DNA of 64,000 nucleotides from contig CAZWDL010000027.1 of assembly GCA_964632995.1 (NCBI GenBank), positions 4,513 through 68,512 on the forward strand. The letters run 5' to 3'. A program made the position numbers and the translations under genes. This document shows, piece after piece, positions 8,911 to 18,351 of the stretch. How positions within the stretch are numbered: position 1 is the first letter of the stretch; every line of letters begins with the position of its first letter. The notes under the pieces are model-generated. The model did not search any database. It worked only from the letters and a program-made list of their open reading frames with translations, and had not been told where the DNA came from. The stretch comes from CAZWDL01 sp964632995 (GTDB lineage Bacteria > Bacteroidota > Bacteroidia > Chitinophagales > Saprospiraceae).

Positions 8911-10271
8911 CCGGCATCCTCCAGGTATTTCCCGAACCGTTTCATCACCCAGAGGTGGACCATCGCCTGGGTCATGATGTAGATGAACCAGGGGAGGGTC
9001 GGCACGAACTCGTGAATCGCCGCGATGATATAGCGTCCGCCCAGCACGCGGCGGAATTCCAGCCAGCCGTAGTCACGCCGTTTGACGAGGGCCCCGCCGA
9101 CGATGTAGAACAGTTGGCGGTCGTCATTGCTGCGGTCGGGAATAAAGCGCAGTTGCAGCAGGTCCCAGAAGCCGAAGCGGAACCTGGAAGTTTCCCCTTC
9201 CTGCTCTACCCGGATCAGGTACGGGAAGAAGCGGGGTAGCCAGGTTTGATAGCGCCGCGCCACCCAGGTGGCGGTGTGGTTGCCGGGGTTGGGCAGGCGT
9301 TGTACGCTACGGACGGTATTTTGTTGTTCTTCCGCTTGTCGATGCGCGGGGAGCCGGGGAATGCTGTCTTTTTCCGTCAGCGCGCGGCGGGCGGCCGCTT
9401 CGTAGGGTTTGCGATCAGGGAATTCCTGCATCAGCCGGTTGGGTGATACCAGTAATTCGTAGCGCAAACTCTCAATAAGCGGAGAGACCAGCGTGGTGCT
9501 GGCGTCGGCGAATAGCGCGACCCAGAGTTTGGACAATCCTACGGAAAAGAAAGGCACCGGAAAGATGAGCCGGCGCTTGTTGAGCAGTTCGGCTACCTTG
9601 CGCATCATATCGATGTAGGTGGTCACCTCCGGCCCCCCGATGTCGTAGGTTTGTTCGTGGCAGGCCGGGTTACCCATACAGTGATCAATGATGCGCAGCG
9701 TGTCCTCCAATGCGATGGGCTGGGTGCGTGAATGGGTCCATTGCGGACAGGCCATCACCGGCAGGCGGCGCACCAGTTTTTCGATGATGCGGAAGGAGGA
9801 ACCGCCGGGCCCGACGATAATACCGGCTCGTAGTACCGTTACGGGAACATTGCAGGAAGCCAGCGTCTGTTCCACCTCGTAGCGGCTTCGCAGGTGGCGG
9901 GAAAAGTGGCTTTTGTCTTCGGGGAGTATACCGCTGAGGAAGAGGATTTGCTGAAGCCCGTTCTTCTCCGCCGCGCGGGCGAAGTTGTCGGCGAGCAGGA
10001 TGTCGGTATCGTCGAAAGTGCCCTGGCTCAGCCTGGTGGAGGGTTGCATGGAATGAACCAGGTACAAGGCATAATCCGCCCCTCGCAGCGCTTCCATGGT
10101 GCTGGAAAAAGAGTAGAGTTCCACCTCTCGCCACTCTATATTGGGATCGGGGAGATCGGGCTGCATGGATCTGCGCGACAAGGCAATGAACTGATACTGG
10201 TCTTTGTATTTTTCCATAAACCAGCGACCAATAAACCCCGTGGCGCCGGCGATAGCTATAGTTGGTTTCAT
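8862..10271 (-). CDS. SDR-family NAD(P)-binding protein with DUF2867 C-terminal domain
   Basis: The 469-residue protein opens IAIAGATGFIGRWFMEKY, the nucleotide-binding GxxGxxG loop of extended or atypical short-chain dehydrogenases, and has the matching downstream VTVLRAGIIVGPGGSSFRII. The segment from about residue 330 to 455 (WVARRYQTWLPRFFPYLIRV, then GALVKRRDYGWLEFRRVLGG) fits DUF2867, which is commonly fused to such SDR domains. The usual YxxxK catalytic pair is not obvious, so it may be an atypical SDR that binds rather than reduces. The last 20 residues come from a DNA tandem repeat and are probably not functional. Substrate unknown. Divergent from the CDF gene. Confidence 0.82.
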   Translation of the reverse strand: MKPTIAIAGATGFIGRWFMEKYKDQYQFIALSRRSMQPDLPDPNIEWREVELYSFSSTMEALRGADYALYLVHSMQPSTRLSQGTFDDTDILLADNFARAAEKNGLQQILFLSGILPEDKSHFSRHLRSRYEVEQTLASCNVPVTVLRAGIIVGPGGSSFRIIEKLVRRLPVMACPQWTHSRTQPIALEDTLRIIDHCMGNPACHEQTYDIGGPEVTTYIDMMRKVAELLNKRRLIFPVPFFSVGLSKLWVALFADASTTLVSPLIESLRYELLVSPNRLMQEFPDRKPYEAAARRALTEKDSIPRLPAHRQAEEQQNTVRSVQRLPNPGNHTATWVARRYQTWLPRFFPYLIRVEQEGETSRFRFGFWDLLQLRFIPDRSNDDRQLFYIVGGALVKRRDYGWLEFRRVLGGRYIIAAIHEFVPTLPWFIYIMTQAMVHLWVMKRFGKYLEDAGESREEVREGQEEVRK

Positions 10272-10416
10272 ATCAACTCAACGGAGAGCAGGGCAGAAGG
10301 TTTTAAGGATGTTTTTGGAAGGGGTTCTCAAACCATTGGGCCTTCTTTTCGTTGCAAGGTATTGACCTCTTTCCTTTTAATCTTTAGTAATTTCTCAAAA
10401 TAAAGTTACTCCGCCC

Positions 10417-11340
10417 ATGGCTTCCTCCAAAGTTCCCATTTACAGCGCCATCGTGGCCAACCTGCTCATTGCCGTTTCCAAATTTATCGCGGCCTCTATC
10501 AGCGGTAGCTCCGCTATGGTATCCGAAGGTATCCACTCGCTGGTAGATACCGGTAATGGATTTCTGCTACTGCTCGGTCTTAGTCAAAGTAAAAAACCGG
10601 CGGATGAATCGCATCCTTTCGGCTACGGTAAGGAACTGTACTTCTGGTCGCTGATCGTAGCAATCCTGATTTTTTCAATTGGAGGCGGAATGTCACTTTA
10701 TAAGGGTATCTCCCACCTTGAACACCCGGCGCCGCTCAGCGATCCTTTCTGGAGCTACCTGGTGCTGGGCCTGGCTTTTATCTTTGAAAGTGTGGCCTTA
10801 TACCTGGCGGTCAGAAATTTCCGGCAATTCAAGGGCAGGCGAAGTTACTGGAAAGCGATCCAGGAAAGTAAAGACCCCAGCAGCTTTGCGGTAATCCTGG
10901 AAGATACCGCCGCTCTGCTGGGAATAGTCGTCGCCTTCTTCGGCCTCTTTCTAGGGCATTATTATGAAAAACCGGTTTACGACGCCATTGCTTCTATTGC
11001 AATTGGGGTCATTCTGGCGCTTATCGCCGTCTTCCTCGCCTACGAAAGTAAGGGGTTGCTGATCGGCGAAGGAGCCAATACGGCGATGTCTAACGGGATC
11101 CATGAATTAGCGATCGCAGACCCTGCCGTGCGACACGCCAGGCGCCCTCTGACGATGTATTTCGGTCCCCACGAGGTACTGGTAGCGCTGGATATTGGAT
11201 TCAAAGGAGAGTTGTCATCCTCCGAGGTAGAAGCAGCCGTAGAACGACTGGAGGAAAAAATCCGGGAAAGATTTCCGGTGGTGAAAAGAATTTTCATCGA
11301 GGCGGCAGCACTTTCGCGGCATCACGAACAGGAGCGTTGA
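10417..11340 (+). CDS. Cation diffusion facilitator transporter (ZnT9-like)
   Basis: The 307 residues contain about six hydrophobic segments and the signature SEGIHSLVDTGNGFLLLLGL in the second helix, followed by HPFGYGKELYFWSLI. These are features of the cation diffusion facilitator family, which exports divalent metals such as zinc or iron from the cytoplasm in exchange for protons. The SE-x2-H-x3-D pattern and the HPFGYG string resemble the SLC30A9/ZnT9-like subgroup more than the classic zinc exporters. The C-terminal 85 residues form the usual cytoplasmic domain (YFGPHEVLVALDIGF). The metal cannot be determined from the sequence. Transcribed away from the SDR gene and convergent with queE. 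Confidence 0.88.
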   Translation: MASSKVPIYSAIVANLLIAVSKFIAASISGSSAMVSEGIHSLVDTGNGFLLLLGLSQSKKPADESHPFGYGKELYFWSLIVAILIFSIGGGMSLYKGISHLEHPAPLSDPFWSYLVLGLAFIFESVALYLAVRNFRQFKGRRSYWKAIQESKDPSSFAVILEDTAALLGIVVAFFGLFLGHYYEKPVYDAIASIAIGVILALIAVFLAYESKGLLIGEGANTAMSNGIHELAIADPAVRHARRPLTMYFGPHEVLVALDIGFKGELSSSEVEAAVERLEEKIRERFPVVKRIFIEAAALSRHHEQER

Positions 11341-11348
11341 TTAAGCGA

Positions 11349-11397
11349 CGAGCAATCAATAACTCTCGGTTTTCCAGGAGCGCTTATTGATCACTCG
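11349..11397. terminator. Inverted repeat between convergent CDF and queE genes
   Basis: Arms at 11349-11362 and 11384-11397 pair over 14 positions with two mismatches around a 21-base loop. The position in the 62-bp convergent gap suggests a shared terminator, though no strong T-run is present. Confidence 0.5.
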
Positions 11398-11402
11398 GCG
11401 CG

Positions 11403-12041
11403 CTAGGGGATATCGAGCACTTTGTGCGTCTGCAGGCTAAGCCTCCAATGAGGATGCTTGAGGCAGTAATCCAGCGTCAGCTGCGTATTCCGCTCGACGT
11501 GCGGCCCGTCCATGGGCTGGAGGAAGAAATGCTCGAAATCAAGCTCCTCGAAGCGTTCGGGTTCAGCGCCGGGCTGGGGGTAGACCAGCTTGAGCTCTTG
11601 TCCCTGTGATAGCAAGAGTTCGGCGCCCGCCTTGGGACTGACGCATATCCAGTCGATGCCGGGGGGCGGTGTCCGGGTGCCGTTTGTTTCCACGGCCACT
11701 TCGAAGCCGCGTTCGTGGAAGGCCGTCACCAGCGCCTCGTCGAGTTGCAGCAGCGGTTCGCCGCCGGTGCAGACCACGTAGGGCTTACCTCCCTGACCTT
11801 CGGGCCACAGACCGGCTACCTTGCCGGCGAGTTGGGCCGGGGTAGGGTAGCGGCCGCCGTTCAGGCCATCGGTGCCCCAGAAATCGGTATCACAAAACTG
11901 GCAGATGGCCTTATGGCGGTCTTCTTCCCGGCCGCTCCAGAGGTTGCAGCCCGAAAAGCGACAGAAAACGGCGGGGCGGCCGCTCTGGGCGCCTTCTCCC
12001 TGCAGGGTGTAGAATATTTCCTTGATTTTATAGCTGGGCAT
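11403..12041 (-). CDS. queE: 7-carboxy-7-deazaguanine synthase QueE
   Basis: This radical SAM enzyme makes 7-carboxy-7-deazaguanine, a step toward preQ0 and queuosine in tRNA. The opening MPSYKIKEIFYTLQGEGAQS matches the QueE N-terminus. The cluster-binding cysteines are spaced C-x14-C-x2-C (in SGCNLW and CQFCDTDFWG), which is the unusual spacing of QueE rather than the normal CxxxCxxC. VCTGGEPLLQ supplies the SAM-binding GGE motif. I chose the ATG at 12041 over an upstream one because it begins the conserved region directly, giving 212 residues, a normal length. The queA gene for a later step of the same pathway lies at 48326-49390. Confidence 0.93.
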   Translation of the reverse strand: MPSYKIKEIFYTLQGEGAQSGRPAVFCRFSGCNLWSGREEDRHKAICQFCDTDFWGTDGLNGGRYPTPAQLAGKVAGLWPEGQGGKPYVVCTGGEPLLQLDEALVTAFHERGFEVAVETNGTRTPPPGIDWICVSPKAGAELLLSQGQELKLVYPQPGAEPERFEELDFEHFFLQPMDGPHVERNTQLTLDYCLKHPHWRLSLQTHKVLDIP

Positions 12042-12297
12042 GTATTCTGTGCGTGTTATGGCAATTCTGAAAAGTTGCAAAAATAGTACATCCGGGGGAA
12101 GTGCAAAGTTCCGGAAGTAGCGAATATTCGATTTTCACTGTGCCGGGCTGCCATCAAACCAATGAAATCCTCCATTTCCTTTCGCGTATTCATTTCCTTC
12201 CAAAAACCGCACAACAATTTGCCTTGCCGAACGTATTGTTTGGTATATTCACCGTTTGAATAATCAGAAAGACAGCGACGCTACAACATATTTTGAC

Positions 12298-14331
12298 ATG
12301 CAATTTCTGTACCCGACCTTTTTATTTGCCCTGGCGGCTTTAGCTATTCCTATTATTCTGCACCTTTTTTACTTTCGCCGGTTCAAGAAAGTGTATTTCA
12401 CCAATGTGCGTTTTCTGCGCGAGGTGAAAGAGGAGAGCAGCGCCCGCCGCAAACTGCGCAATCTGCTGGTGCTGGCGATGCGTTTGCTGGCCCTTGCATT
12501 TCTGGTGCTGGCTTTTGCCCAACCTTTTATTCCGGCCGAAGACGCCGAGGCGACAGAGGGACGTAAGGCGGTTAGTATTTTTCTGGACAACTCCTTCAGT
12601 ATGAGTGCGCTGAGTCAGGATGTGCCCCTGCTGGAAAAGAGCAAGCAGCGCGCCCGCGAGATCGTGGAAGCCTATACTGTAGAGGACGATTTTCAGATTT
12701 TGACCAATGATTTCGAAGGCCGTCACCAGCGGCTGGTTTCTCAGGAGGACGCCCTGGCACTGATCGATGAGGTGGAAATCTCCCCGGCAGTACGACAGTT
12801 GTCGGCCGTACTCACCCGTCAGGAACAAGCCTTGAATACCGGGGTTAAGGATGACGAGTTGAGTTATCTTATTTCCGATTTTCAGCGCAACATTACTGAT
12901 CTGGATACTTACACGGATACGACCAGAGATGTCAACCTGGTTCCGCTGCAATCGGTGCAGGAGCGTAACATCAGCATCGATTCGGCCTGGTTTGAGGCGC
13001 CGGTGCAGATGGTCAATCAGACCAACGAACTGGTGGTGCGTGTCCGGAACCTCAGCGATGAGGATGAAGAAAATATTCGCCTTTCGATTCGCTACGAGGG
13101 TCAGAACAAGCCGGTAGGCACCCTGAGCATTCCCGCCCGTTCCGCGGTTACCGATACCGTCAATATTACCATTCTGAGGACCGGTTGGCACGAAGCGACG
13201 CTGGAAATTACGGACTATCCCGTGCAGTTCGACGATCAGTATTACTTCACGTTCAACGTAGCCGAAGAAATCCGTACACTGGTCATCAATTCCGAATCCC
13301 CGAACCGCTTTCTCGATGCCGCTTTCAACAGCATCGAATACTTCAAGGTGATCAATCAGCTGAGCAGTAATCTTGACTATTCACAGTTCCCGACCTATCA
13401 GATGATTGTACTCAACGATCTGCAGGCCATATCCTCCGGACTGGCCTTTGAGCTCAATCAGTTTGTTTCCAACGGCGGCAACCTCTTGCTTTTTCCGGGG
13501 CGCAACGCGGATATTGCCTCTTACAAATCCTTTCTGGATGCTTTCCCGGCCAACGCGCTGGTTGCTTTTGAGGATGAACCGCGAAAGGTAGGAACCATCA
13601 ATACCGAGGAGTTTATCTTCCGCGATGTCTTTGAAAACCAGAGCGCCAATTTGCGCCTGCCTTCGACTACCGGCAATTTCCGGCTCAATGATTTCGGTAG
13701 CCGCAAAGAAGAACGCCTGCTGAGCTACCGCGACGGGAACGCCTTCCTGTCGAAATACCAGGTCGGACAGGGAAACCTCTACCTGTGCGCCGCCCCGCTA
13801 GACCAGGACTACAACGACCTCATTCAAAATGGGGAAATCTTCATCCCCATGCTTTACAAAATGGCCATCTCTTCGCGTAAAGCGCGTCAGATTGCCTACA
13901 CCATCGGCCGCGATGAGGTGATCGAAGCCAATCACCTGGCCTCCAGTCAGGAAATCGTTTACAAGCTCAAGGGCGTTGGAGAAGAATTTATCCCCGAACA
14001 GCGCATCGTGGCTAATAAGGTTTTTCTGGGCATCGGCAATCAGATCCCCGAAGCGGGCTTCTACGATCTGTTTCTGCAGGCCGACAGCGTGCTGGCCAAA
14101 TACGCCTTCAATTATAACCGTCGCGAATCGGTGCTCGACTATTACACGGCTTCCGAGCTGCAGCAGTTCAACAATCCAAGTTTCAACGTCATCGATATTC
14201 TCGATACGGCCGTACTGACCGCCCAGATAGAAGAACGCACCCAGGGGATGACGCTCTGGCGCCTCTGTCTGATCCTCGCCCTGGTGTTCATCGCCGCTGA
14301 GGTGATGCTCCTGCGGTTGTGGAAAGTGTGA
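12298..14331 (+). CDS. BatA-domain membrane protein with VWA-like domain
   Basis: The protein (677 residues from ATG 12298) starts MQFLYPTFLFALAALAIPII, the hydrophobic opening of the aerotolerance BatA N-terminal domain, with HLFYFRRFKKVYFTNVRFL after the first helix and a second helix near residues 58-78. A von Willebrand-like segment follows (VSIFLDNSFSMS) with the DxSxS metal-site pattern beginning at Asp97. The middle is periplasmic, and a last helix lies at the C-terminus (WRLCLILALVFIAAEVMLLR). The family is common in Bacteroidota; its exact role is unsettled, but relatives belong to Bat operons linked to MoxR ATPases. No MoxR or other Bat gene is adjacent. The upstream TTG at 12256 is rejected because the family begins at the MxFLYP motif. 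Confidence 0.88.
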   Translation: MQFLYPTFLFALAALAIPIILHLFYFRRFKKVYFTNVRFLREVKEESSARRKLRNLLVLAMRLLALAFLVLAFAQPFIPAEDAEATEGRKAVSIFLDNSFSMSALSQDVPLLEKSKQRAREIVEAYTVEDDFQILTNDFEGRHQRLVSQEDALALIDEVEISPAVRQLSAVLTRQEQALNTGVKDDELSYLISDFQRNITDLDTYTDTTRDVNLVPLQSVQERNISIDSAWFEAPVQMVNQTNELVVRVRNLSDEDEENIRLSIRYEGQNKPVGTLSIPARSAVTDTVNITILRTGWHEATLEITDYPVQFDDQYYFTFNVAEEIRTLVINSESPNRFLDAAFNSIEYFKVINQLSSNLDYSQFPTYQMIVLNDLQAISSGLAFELNQFVSNGGNLLLFPGRNADIASYKSFLDAFPANALVAFEDEPRKVGTINTEEFIFRDVFENQSANLRLPSTTGNFRLNDFGSRKEERLLSYRDGNAFLSKYQVGQGNLYLCAAPLDQDYNDLIQNGEIFIPMLYKMAISSRKARQIAYTIGRDEVIEANHLASSQEIVYKLKGVGEEFIPEQRIVANKVFLGIGNQIPEAGFYDLFLQADSVLAKYAFNYNRRESVLDYYTASELQQFNNPSFNVIDILDTAVLTAQIEERTQGMTLWRLCLILALVFIAAEVMLLRLWKV

Positions 14332-14501
14332 TGAGGGTTTCATAGCTTCGGGACTGCCTTGTTCCCTGGGGTATTGACAAAAGCGCTGTGTTTACCTGAA
14401 CGAGTGCTTCCGGGAAGCCGCCCGGTACTGAAACCGGGAGGCTACGGAGCCTTGCGATACTGAAGCTGTGAAATCATGCAACACTGAAGCCGTGAATTTT
14501 A

Positions 14502-14509
14502 TACCTTTG
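14502..14509 (+). promoter_or_regulatory. TACCTTTG, candidate -7 element
   Basis: An exact TAnnTTTG match lies 22 bp before the ATG of the large membrane protein. No clear TTTG partner is present about 19 bp upstream. The 200-bp gap also holds a hairpin with arms 14421-14426 and 14433-14438 and a short direct repeat of the form actgaagcngtgaa. Confidence 0.5.
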
Positions 14510-14531
14510 GCGTCAAATCAGCTATGCCCTT

Positions 14532-16844
14532 ATGCCAAGGATCAAAGAACCCTGGGGACGCCTACTCTTACTCGCACTGACCTTTCTGTGCATTTTCGTG
14601 TATTTCAACGAATATTTTCACACGCCCAATAAAGTCATCGAACCCTACGGCGACGGTTTCAAGGCCTACACGGTGATCTGGTACCACGCCAAGTACGACA
14701 GCACCTACACGCATTTTGAGGGGATGAACTATCCTTACGGGGATCACGTCGTGCCCGCAGCTACGCAGCCGATCGTCTCGAATACGATTAAATTTATCAG
14801 CCGTAATCTGGTGGATATCGCTGATTACACCATAGCCATCATCAACTTTTCCATGCTGCTGGGTATCCTGCTGTGTAGTTTTTTTCTTTATCTCATCTTC
14901 CGGCGGCTGGAGCTGCCCACCTGGTACAGTATCCCGGTGGCTATCGGAGTGACCTTTCTCGCTCCGCAAATACATCGCATGGTGGCTCACTACGGACTGG
15001 CTCATCCGGAGGTGCTGCCCATACTCCTCTATCTGCTGATGGGCTTTGACCTGCGTCCGCGGGTAGGTACGAGCCTGCTTATCGGCGCATTGCTCGCTTT
15101 TTATTCCTTGATCCACTTTTACTACCTGGCGCTACTGGGCTTCGTGATATCCTTTTATTTTTTATTCAGCTTTCTCTACCGCTTGCGGTGGAACAAGCTT
15201 CCGCGGTACCTGCTGCACTACAGTGTACAAATTATACTGCCGGCACTGGGATTGTTCTGGTGGATCAAGTCTACCGATGATATTGCCGATCGCAATGAGT
15301 TTCCCTGGGGTTTCTTTCATTACCGGGCCTATCTGGAGGGCGTATTTACTTCTCAGAGCCAACCCTATTTTCGCTGGATCAACGATCACATTATTAAGTT
15401 CCGCTGGTTGGACTACGAAAGTTTGAGCTATGTCGGTCTGGTGGCCGTTGTGAGTTTCATTATTCTTATGCTGCACTGGGCCCGGCAGCGGTTCCAGGTG
15501 TTGCCGCTCGCACTGCACGAACGCTATGATCCTTTTTTGAATAAGATATTTTTCACCGCCGGCGCTATTTTATTGTTCTCCCTGGGCTTGCCCTTCATCA
15601 TACCGGGGCTGGAAGGCCTGCTGGAGTATACCGGGCCCATTCGTCAATTCCGCTCCATCGGCCGTTTTGCCTGGGTATTTTATTTTACCATGAATATCAT
15701 CGCCTTTACCTGGGTGTATCAGCAGGCTGGAAAGTACAGCCGCTGGCGCCCACTGATCCTTATCGCCTCCCTGCTGGTCCTCTTTTTTGAGGCCTACCAG
15801 TTTAACAAAAGTTTCAGCCTGGACCTCGACGAAGTCCGGGAGTTTCAGCCCGGCGAGCAGTTCAGCAGATTGAAGATTGAATACGATGATTACCAGGCGA
15901 TTCATACTGTGCCTTACTATAATATCGGATCAGGTAACTTCTGGTGGGATCCGGAAGGTTTTATTTTGCAAAAATCACTTGCTCTTTCGGTACAGACCGG
16001 CCTGCCGGTGACCAGCGCCATGCTGACGCGTAGCAGTCTGAACCATACCCTTAAGCTGCTGCAACTCGCTACGCCGCCGTATCGCCGTCCTGCCATACTG
16101 GATGATTTCCCTGATCGCCGCCCTTTGCTGCTGGCTTGGGACAAACAGGAGTTCGAAAAGGAGCGGGAGCGCTACGAGCACTTTCAGCAGGGTACCGAGC
16201 TGCTCTACGAAGGCCAGCGCCTGGCCTTATACAAACTGCCGCTCGCCAGCTTTGAAGCGCGGATCGAGGCGCGACGCAATCAAATACAAAGGGAGGTCCG
16301 GGCCGATACCCTGCTTTATCCACAGCAAGACCTGTTGTCGACAGACAATCTGCGAAATTTTGTTTTTTTATCCATGGATTCTTTGCCTGCTGCTCAAACC
16401 TATCGCGGGAGTGGAGGGTATACGGGCCGGGGGCGTGATCTGAATACCCTTTACGATGGCCCCCTGCCGCAGATGGCGGCCGATAGTCAATACTATTGCT
16501 CCGTGTGGATTTACCTGGGCGACCCCCTGCGTGCCCGCACAGAGCTGGAACTGGTGGAATACATGCCGGACGACGGGAGCTGGCTGCAGCATCAGCGGCA
16601 ACCTGCCCGCCGCCTGGTAGAGGTGCTGGACTCCAACGGGTGGGCGCTCATCCGCCTGCCCTTCCAGCGAAAGGAGGCCGGTACTCACTTACGCATCGCC
16701 TTCCAAAACCCGGATGTACCTCGCGAGGAAGCCATCTTTCTGGATGAGTTACTGCTGCAGCCCCAATCCACCAATCTGTACCAACGCAGCGATACCGCTG
16801 TTTGGAAAAACAACCTGTGGTTTCCAGCCGATGCAGCCAGGTAA
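14532..16844 (+). CDS. Large polytopic membrane protein, GT-C glycosyltransferase-like
   Basis: The 770-residue protein has a first helix at about residues 9-28 and roughly ten more hydrophobic segments up to residue 430, followed by about 340 soluble residues. Early in the first loop the run HTPNKVIEPYGDGFKAY, with acidic residues just after the first helix, is reminiscent of GT-C lipid-linked sugar transferases, as is the overall layout. The end region (about 640-760, containing SVWIYLGDPLRARTELELVE and FQRKEAGTHLRIAFQNPD) looks like a beta-sandwich resembling carbohydrate-binding modules. I cannot name a family. It may modify surface glycans or secreted proteins. It is transcribed in the same direction as the dihydroorotase homologue, 91 bp away. 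Confidence 0.6.
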   Translation: MPRIKEPWGRLLLLALTFLCIFVYFNEYFHTPNKVIEPYGDGFKAYTVIWYHAKYDSTYTHFEGMNYPYGDHVVPAATQPIVSNTIKFISRNLVDIADYTIAIINFSMLLGILLCSFFLYLIFRRLELPTWYSIPVAIGVTFLAPQIHRMVAHYGLAHPEVLPILLYLLMGFDLRPRVGTSLLIGALLAFYSLIHFYYLALLGFVISFYFLFSFLYRLRWNKLPRYLLHYSVQIILPALGLFWWIKSTDDIADRNEFPWGFFHYRAYLEGVFTSQSQPYFRWINDHIIKFRWLDYESLSYVGLVAVVSFIILMLHWARQRFQVLPLALHERYDPFLNKIFFTAGAILLFSLGLPFIIPGLEGLLEYTGPIRQFRSIGRFAWVFYFTMNIIAFTWVYQQAGKYSRWRPLILIASLLVLFFEAYQFNKSFSLDLDEVREFQPGEQFSRLKIEYDDYQAIHTVPYYNIGSGNFWWDPEGFILQKSLALSVQTGLPVTSAMLTRSSLNHTLKLLQLATPPYRRPAILDDFPDRRPLLLAWDKQEFEKERERYEHFQQGTELLYEGQRLALYKLPLASFEARIEARRNQIQREVRADTLLYPQQDLLSTDNLRNFVFLSMDSLPAAQTYRGSGGYTGRGRDLNTLYDGPLPQMAADSQYYCSVWIYLGDPLRARTELELVEYMPDDGSWLQHQRQPARRLVEVLDSNGWALIRLPFQRKEAGTHLRIAFQNPDVPREEAIFLDELLLQPQSTNLYQRSDTAVWKNNLWFPADAAR

Positions 16845-16909
16845 GCAGGAAGCCACGATACCGGGAAACCGCATACCCACAAGACCATGATACTCTCCCA
16901 ACTTCTTCT

Positions 16910-16917
16910 TATTTTTG
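16910..16917 (+). promoter_or_regulatory. TATTTTTG, candidate -7 element
   Basis: An exact TAnnTTTG match ends 18 bp before the ATG at 16936, which supports that start over the TTG at 16915 lying inside the element. No clear TTTG partner is visible upstream. Confidence 0.5.
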
Positions 16918-16935
16918 GCCGAAATTCCGAACCGT

Positions 16936-18210
16936 ATGGATCTGCTCATCAAGAACGTCACCATTATCGATCCCAATTCCGAAACAGATCAGACACAGGG
17001 CGACCTACTGATTCGCGATGGCCTGATTGAACGAATTGACACGGGCATTGAAGCGGAGGGCGTAAAAATGCTGGATGCCGGGGAGGCTTATGTATCGCCC
17101 GGCTGGCTGGACATCGGCGTGTATACGGGCGATCCTGGGTATGAACAGCGGGAAGACCTGGAAACTGTCCGGGATGCTGCGGCTGCCGGTGGGTTCACCA
17201 GCATTGCCTGTCAGCCCAATACCAACCCGGTCATGCATACCAAATCGGAAATCCTTTATGTCAAAAACAGTACCCGCGGCGGCCTGGTCGACTGTTATCC
17301 TATCGGAGCTGTTTCCGAAAATTGCGCGGGCAAGGATATTACCGAGATGATAGACATGCACGCCGCCGGAGCCGTCGCCTTCTCCGACGGCAGATATCCA
17401 CTGCAGGACAGCGGTTTGATGCTTCGTGCCCTACAGTATGTCACCACCTTTGATGGTGTGGTGATCAACCAGCCGCTCGATTATCATATTGCCGGAGAGG
17501 GGCAGATACACGAAGGCATCATGAGTACTTCCCTCGGAATGAAAGGGATTCCCGCCATCGCTGAGGAACTGATGACGCAGCGTGACCTGGAATTGCTGGC
17601 ATATACCGGCAGCCGTTTGCACCTGGCCAACCTGTCTAGCGCCGGCGCGGTGCAGCGCTTGCGCGAGGCCAAAGCACGGGGATTGCCGGTTACCGGGTCG
17701 GTGGCTGTACTCAACCTCGCCTACTCGGATGAGGATCTCCGGGATTTCGATACTAACCTCAAAGTACTACCGCCCCTGCGCCACGCCGAAGATCGGGCAG
17801 CCTTGTGGGAAGGCCTTAAGGACGGAACGATCGATATCATCAGCAGCAACCACACTCCACTCGAGGAAGAGCGCAAAAAGCTGGAATTTCCCTTTGCCGG
17901 TTTCGGCGCCGTTATGCTGGAAACTACCTATGGTTTACTACAAACCACGCTGGGTGCGGAACTGCCGGTAGAAACGCTTGTTCAGTGCCTGGCCCTGCGC
18001 CCCCGGCAACTGTTCGGCCTGCCGGCGCCGCGGCTGGAGGCCGGGCAACCGGCGAATATTACGGTTTTTCATCCCCACAAACGATGGACTCCGCACCTGC
18101 AGGATATCCGCTCCCGGTCTCGCAATACCCCTCTGCTGGGGCGTGAACTGACCGGCGCGGTACTGGCCGTCGTCAACAACAATCAGTCGGCTATTTTTGA
18201 ATATCCATAG
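16936..18210 (+). CDS. Dihydroorotase homologue lacking metal ligands (PyrC'-like)
   Basis: Over its 424 residues this follows the multifunctional-complex-type dihydroorotase fold, with ending segments such as LCLRPRQLFGL-like sequence and the long amidohydrolase core. The catalytic sites are gone. Where active enzymes have DxHxHxREPG, residues 59-68 read DIGVYTGDPG, so both His and the Arg are replaced. The later His sites read INQPLDYHI, LANLSSAG and SSNHTPLEEE, where active enzymes have His-Ala-Glu, CHVSS-like and DHAPH motifs. It therefore should not bind the zinc pair. Non-catalytic homologues (PyrC' of Pseudomonas) hold aspartate transcarbamoylase together, which is a reasonable role here. 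No pyrB is in the window. The start at 16936 follows the promoter-like element. Databases will likely label it simply as dihydroorotase. Confidence 0.85.
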   Translation: MDLLIKNVTIIDPNSETDQTQGDLLIRDGLIERIDTGIEAEGVKMLDAGEAYVSPGWLDIGVYTGDPGYEQREDLETVRDAAAAGGFTSIACQPNTNPVMHTKSEILYVKNSTRGGLVDCYPIGAVSENCAGKDITEMIDMHAAGAVAFSDGRYPLQDSGLMLRALQYVTTFDGVVINQPLDYHIAGEGQIHEGIMSTSLGMKGIPAIAEELMTQRDLELLAYTGSRLHLANLSSAGAVQRLREAKARGLPVTGSVAVLNLAYSDEDLRDFDTNLKVLPPLRHAEDRAALWEGLKDGTIDIISSNHTPLEEERKKLEFPFAGFGAVMLETTYGLLQTTLGAELPVETLVQCLALRPRQLFGLPAPRLEAGQPANITVFHPHKRWTPHLQDIRSRSRNTPLLGRELTGAVLAVVNNNQSAIFEYP

Positions 18211-18351
18211 AATTTCTTTTATCGTCAGGAGATTTATTTGCAACTTAAGTATTGTTTTTGACTATCATCCGGAGCCTGACCAGAAGCCGGCCTCGTCGTT
18301 GAGAATAGGTTGAGGATAGGCTCTCATTACAGAACCTAAAACCACTTCATT

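Noticed and set aside
8576..8917. 113-codon frame on the minus strand, starting in the repeat array
   Set aside because: Starts inside the low-complexity repeat array at the end of the SDR gene, overlaps that gene, and reads as a repeat product followed by an unlike end with no family.
16915..16935. TTG start for the dihydroorotase homologue
   Set aside because: It lies inside the TATTTTTG promoter-like element, whereas the ATG at 16936 starts the typical protein.
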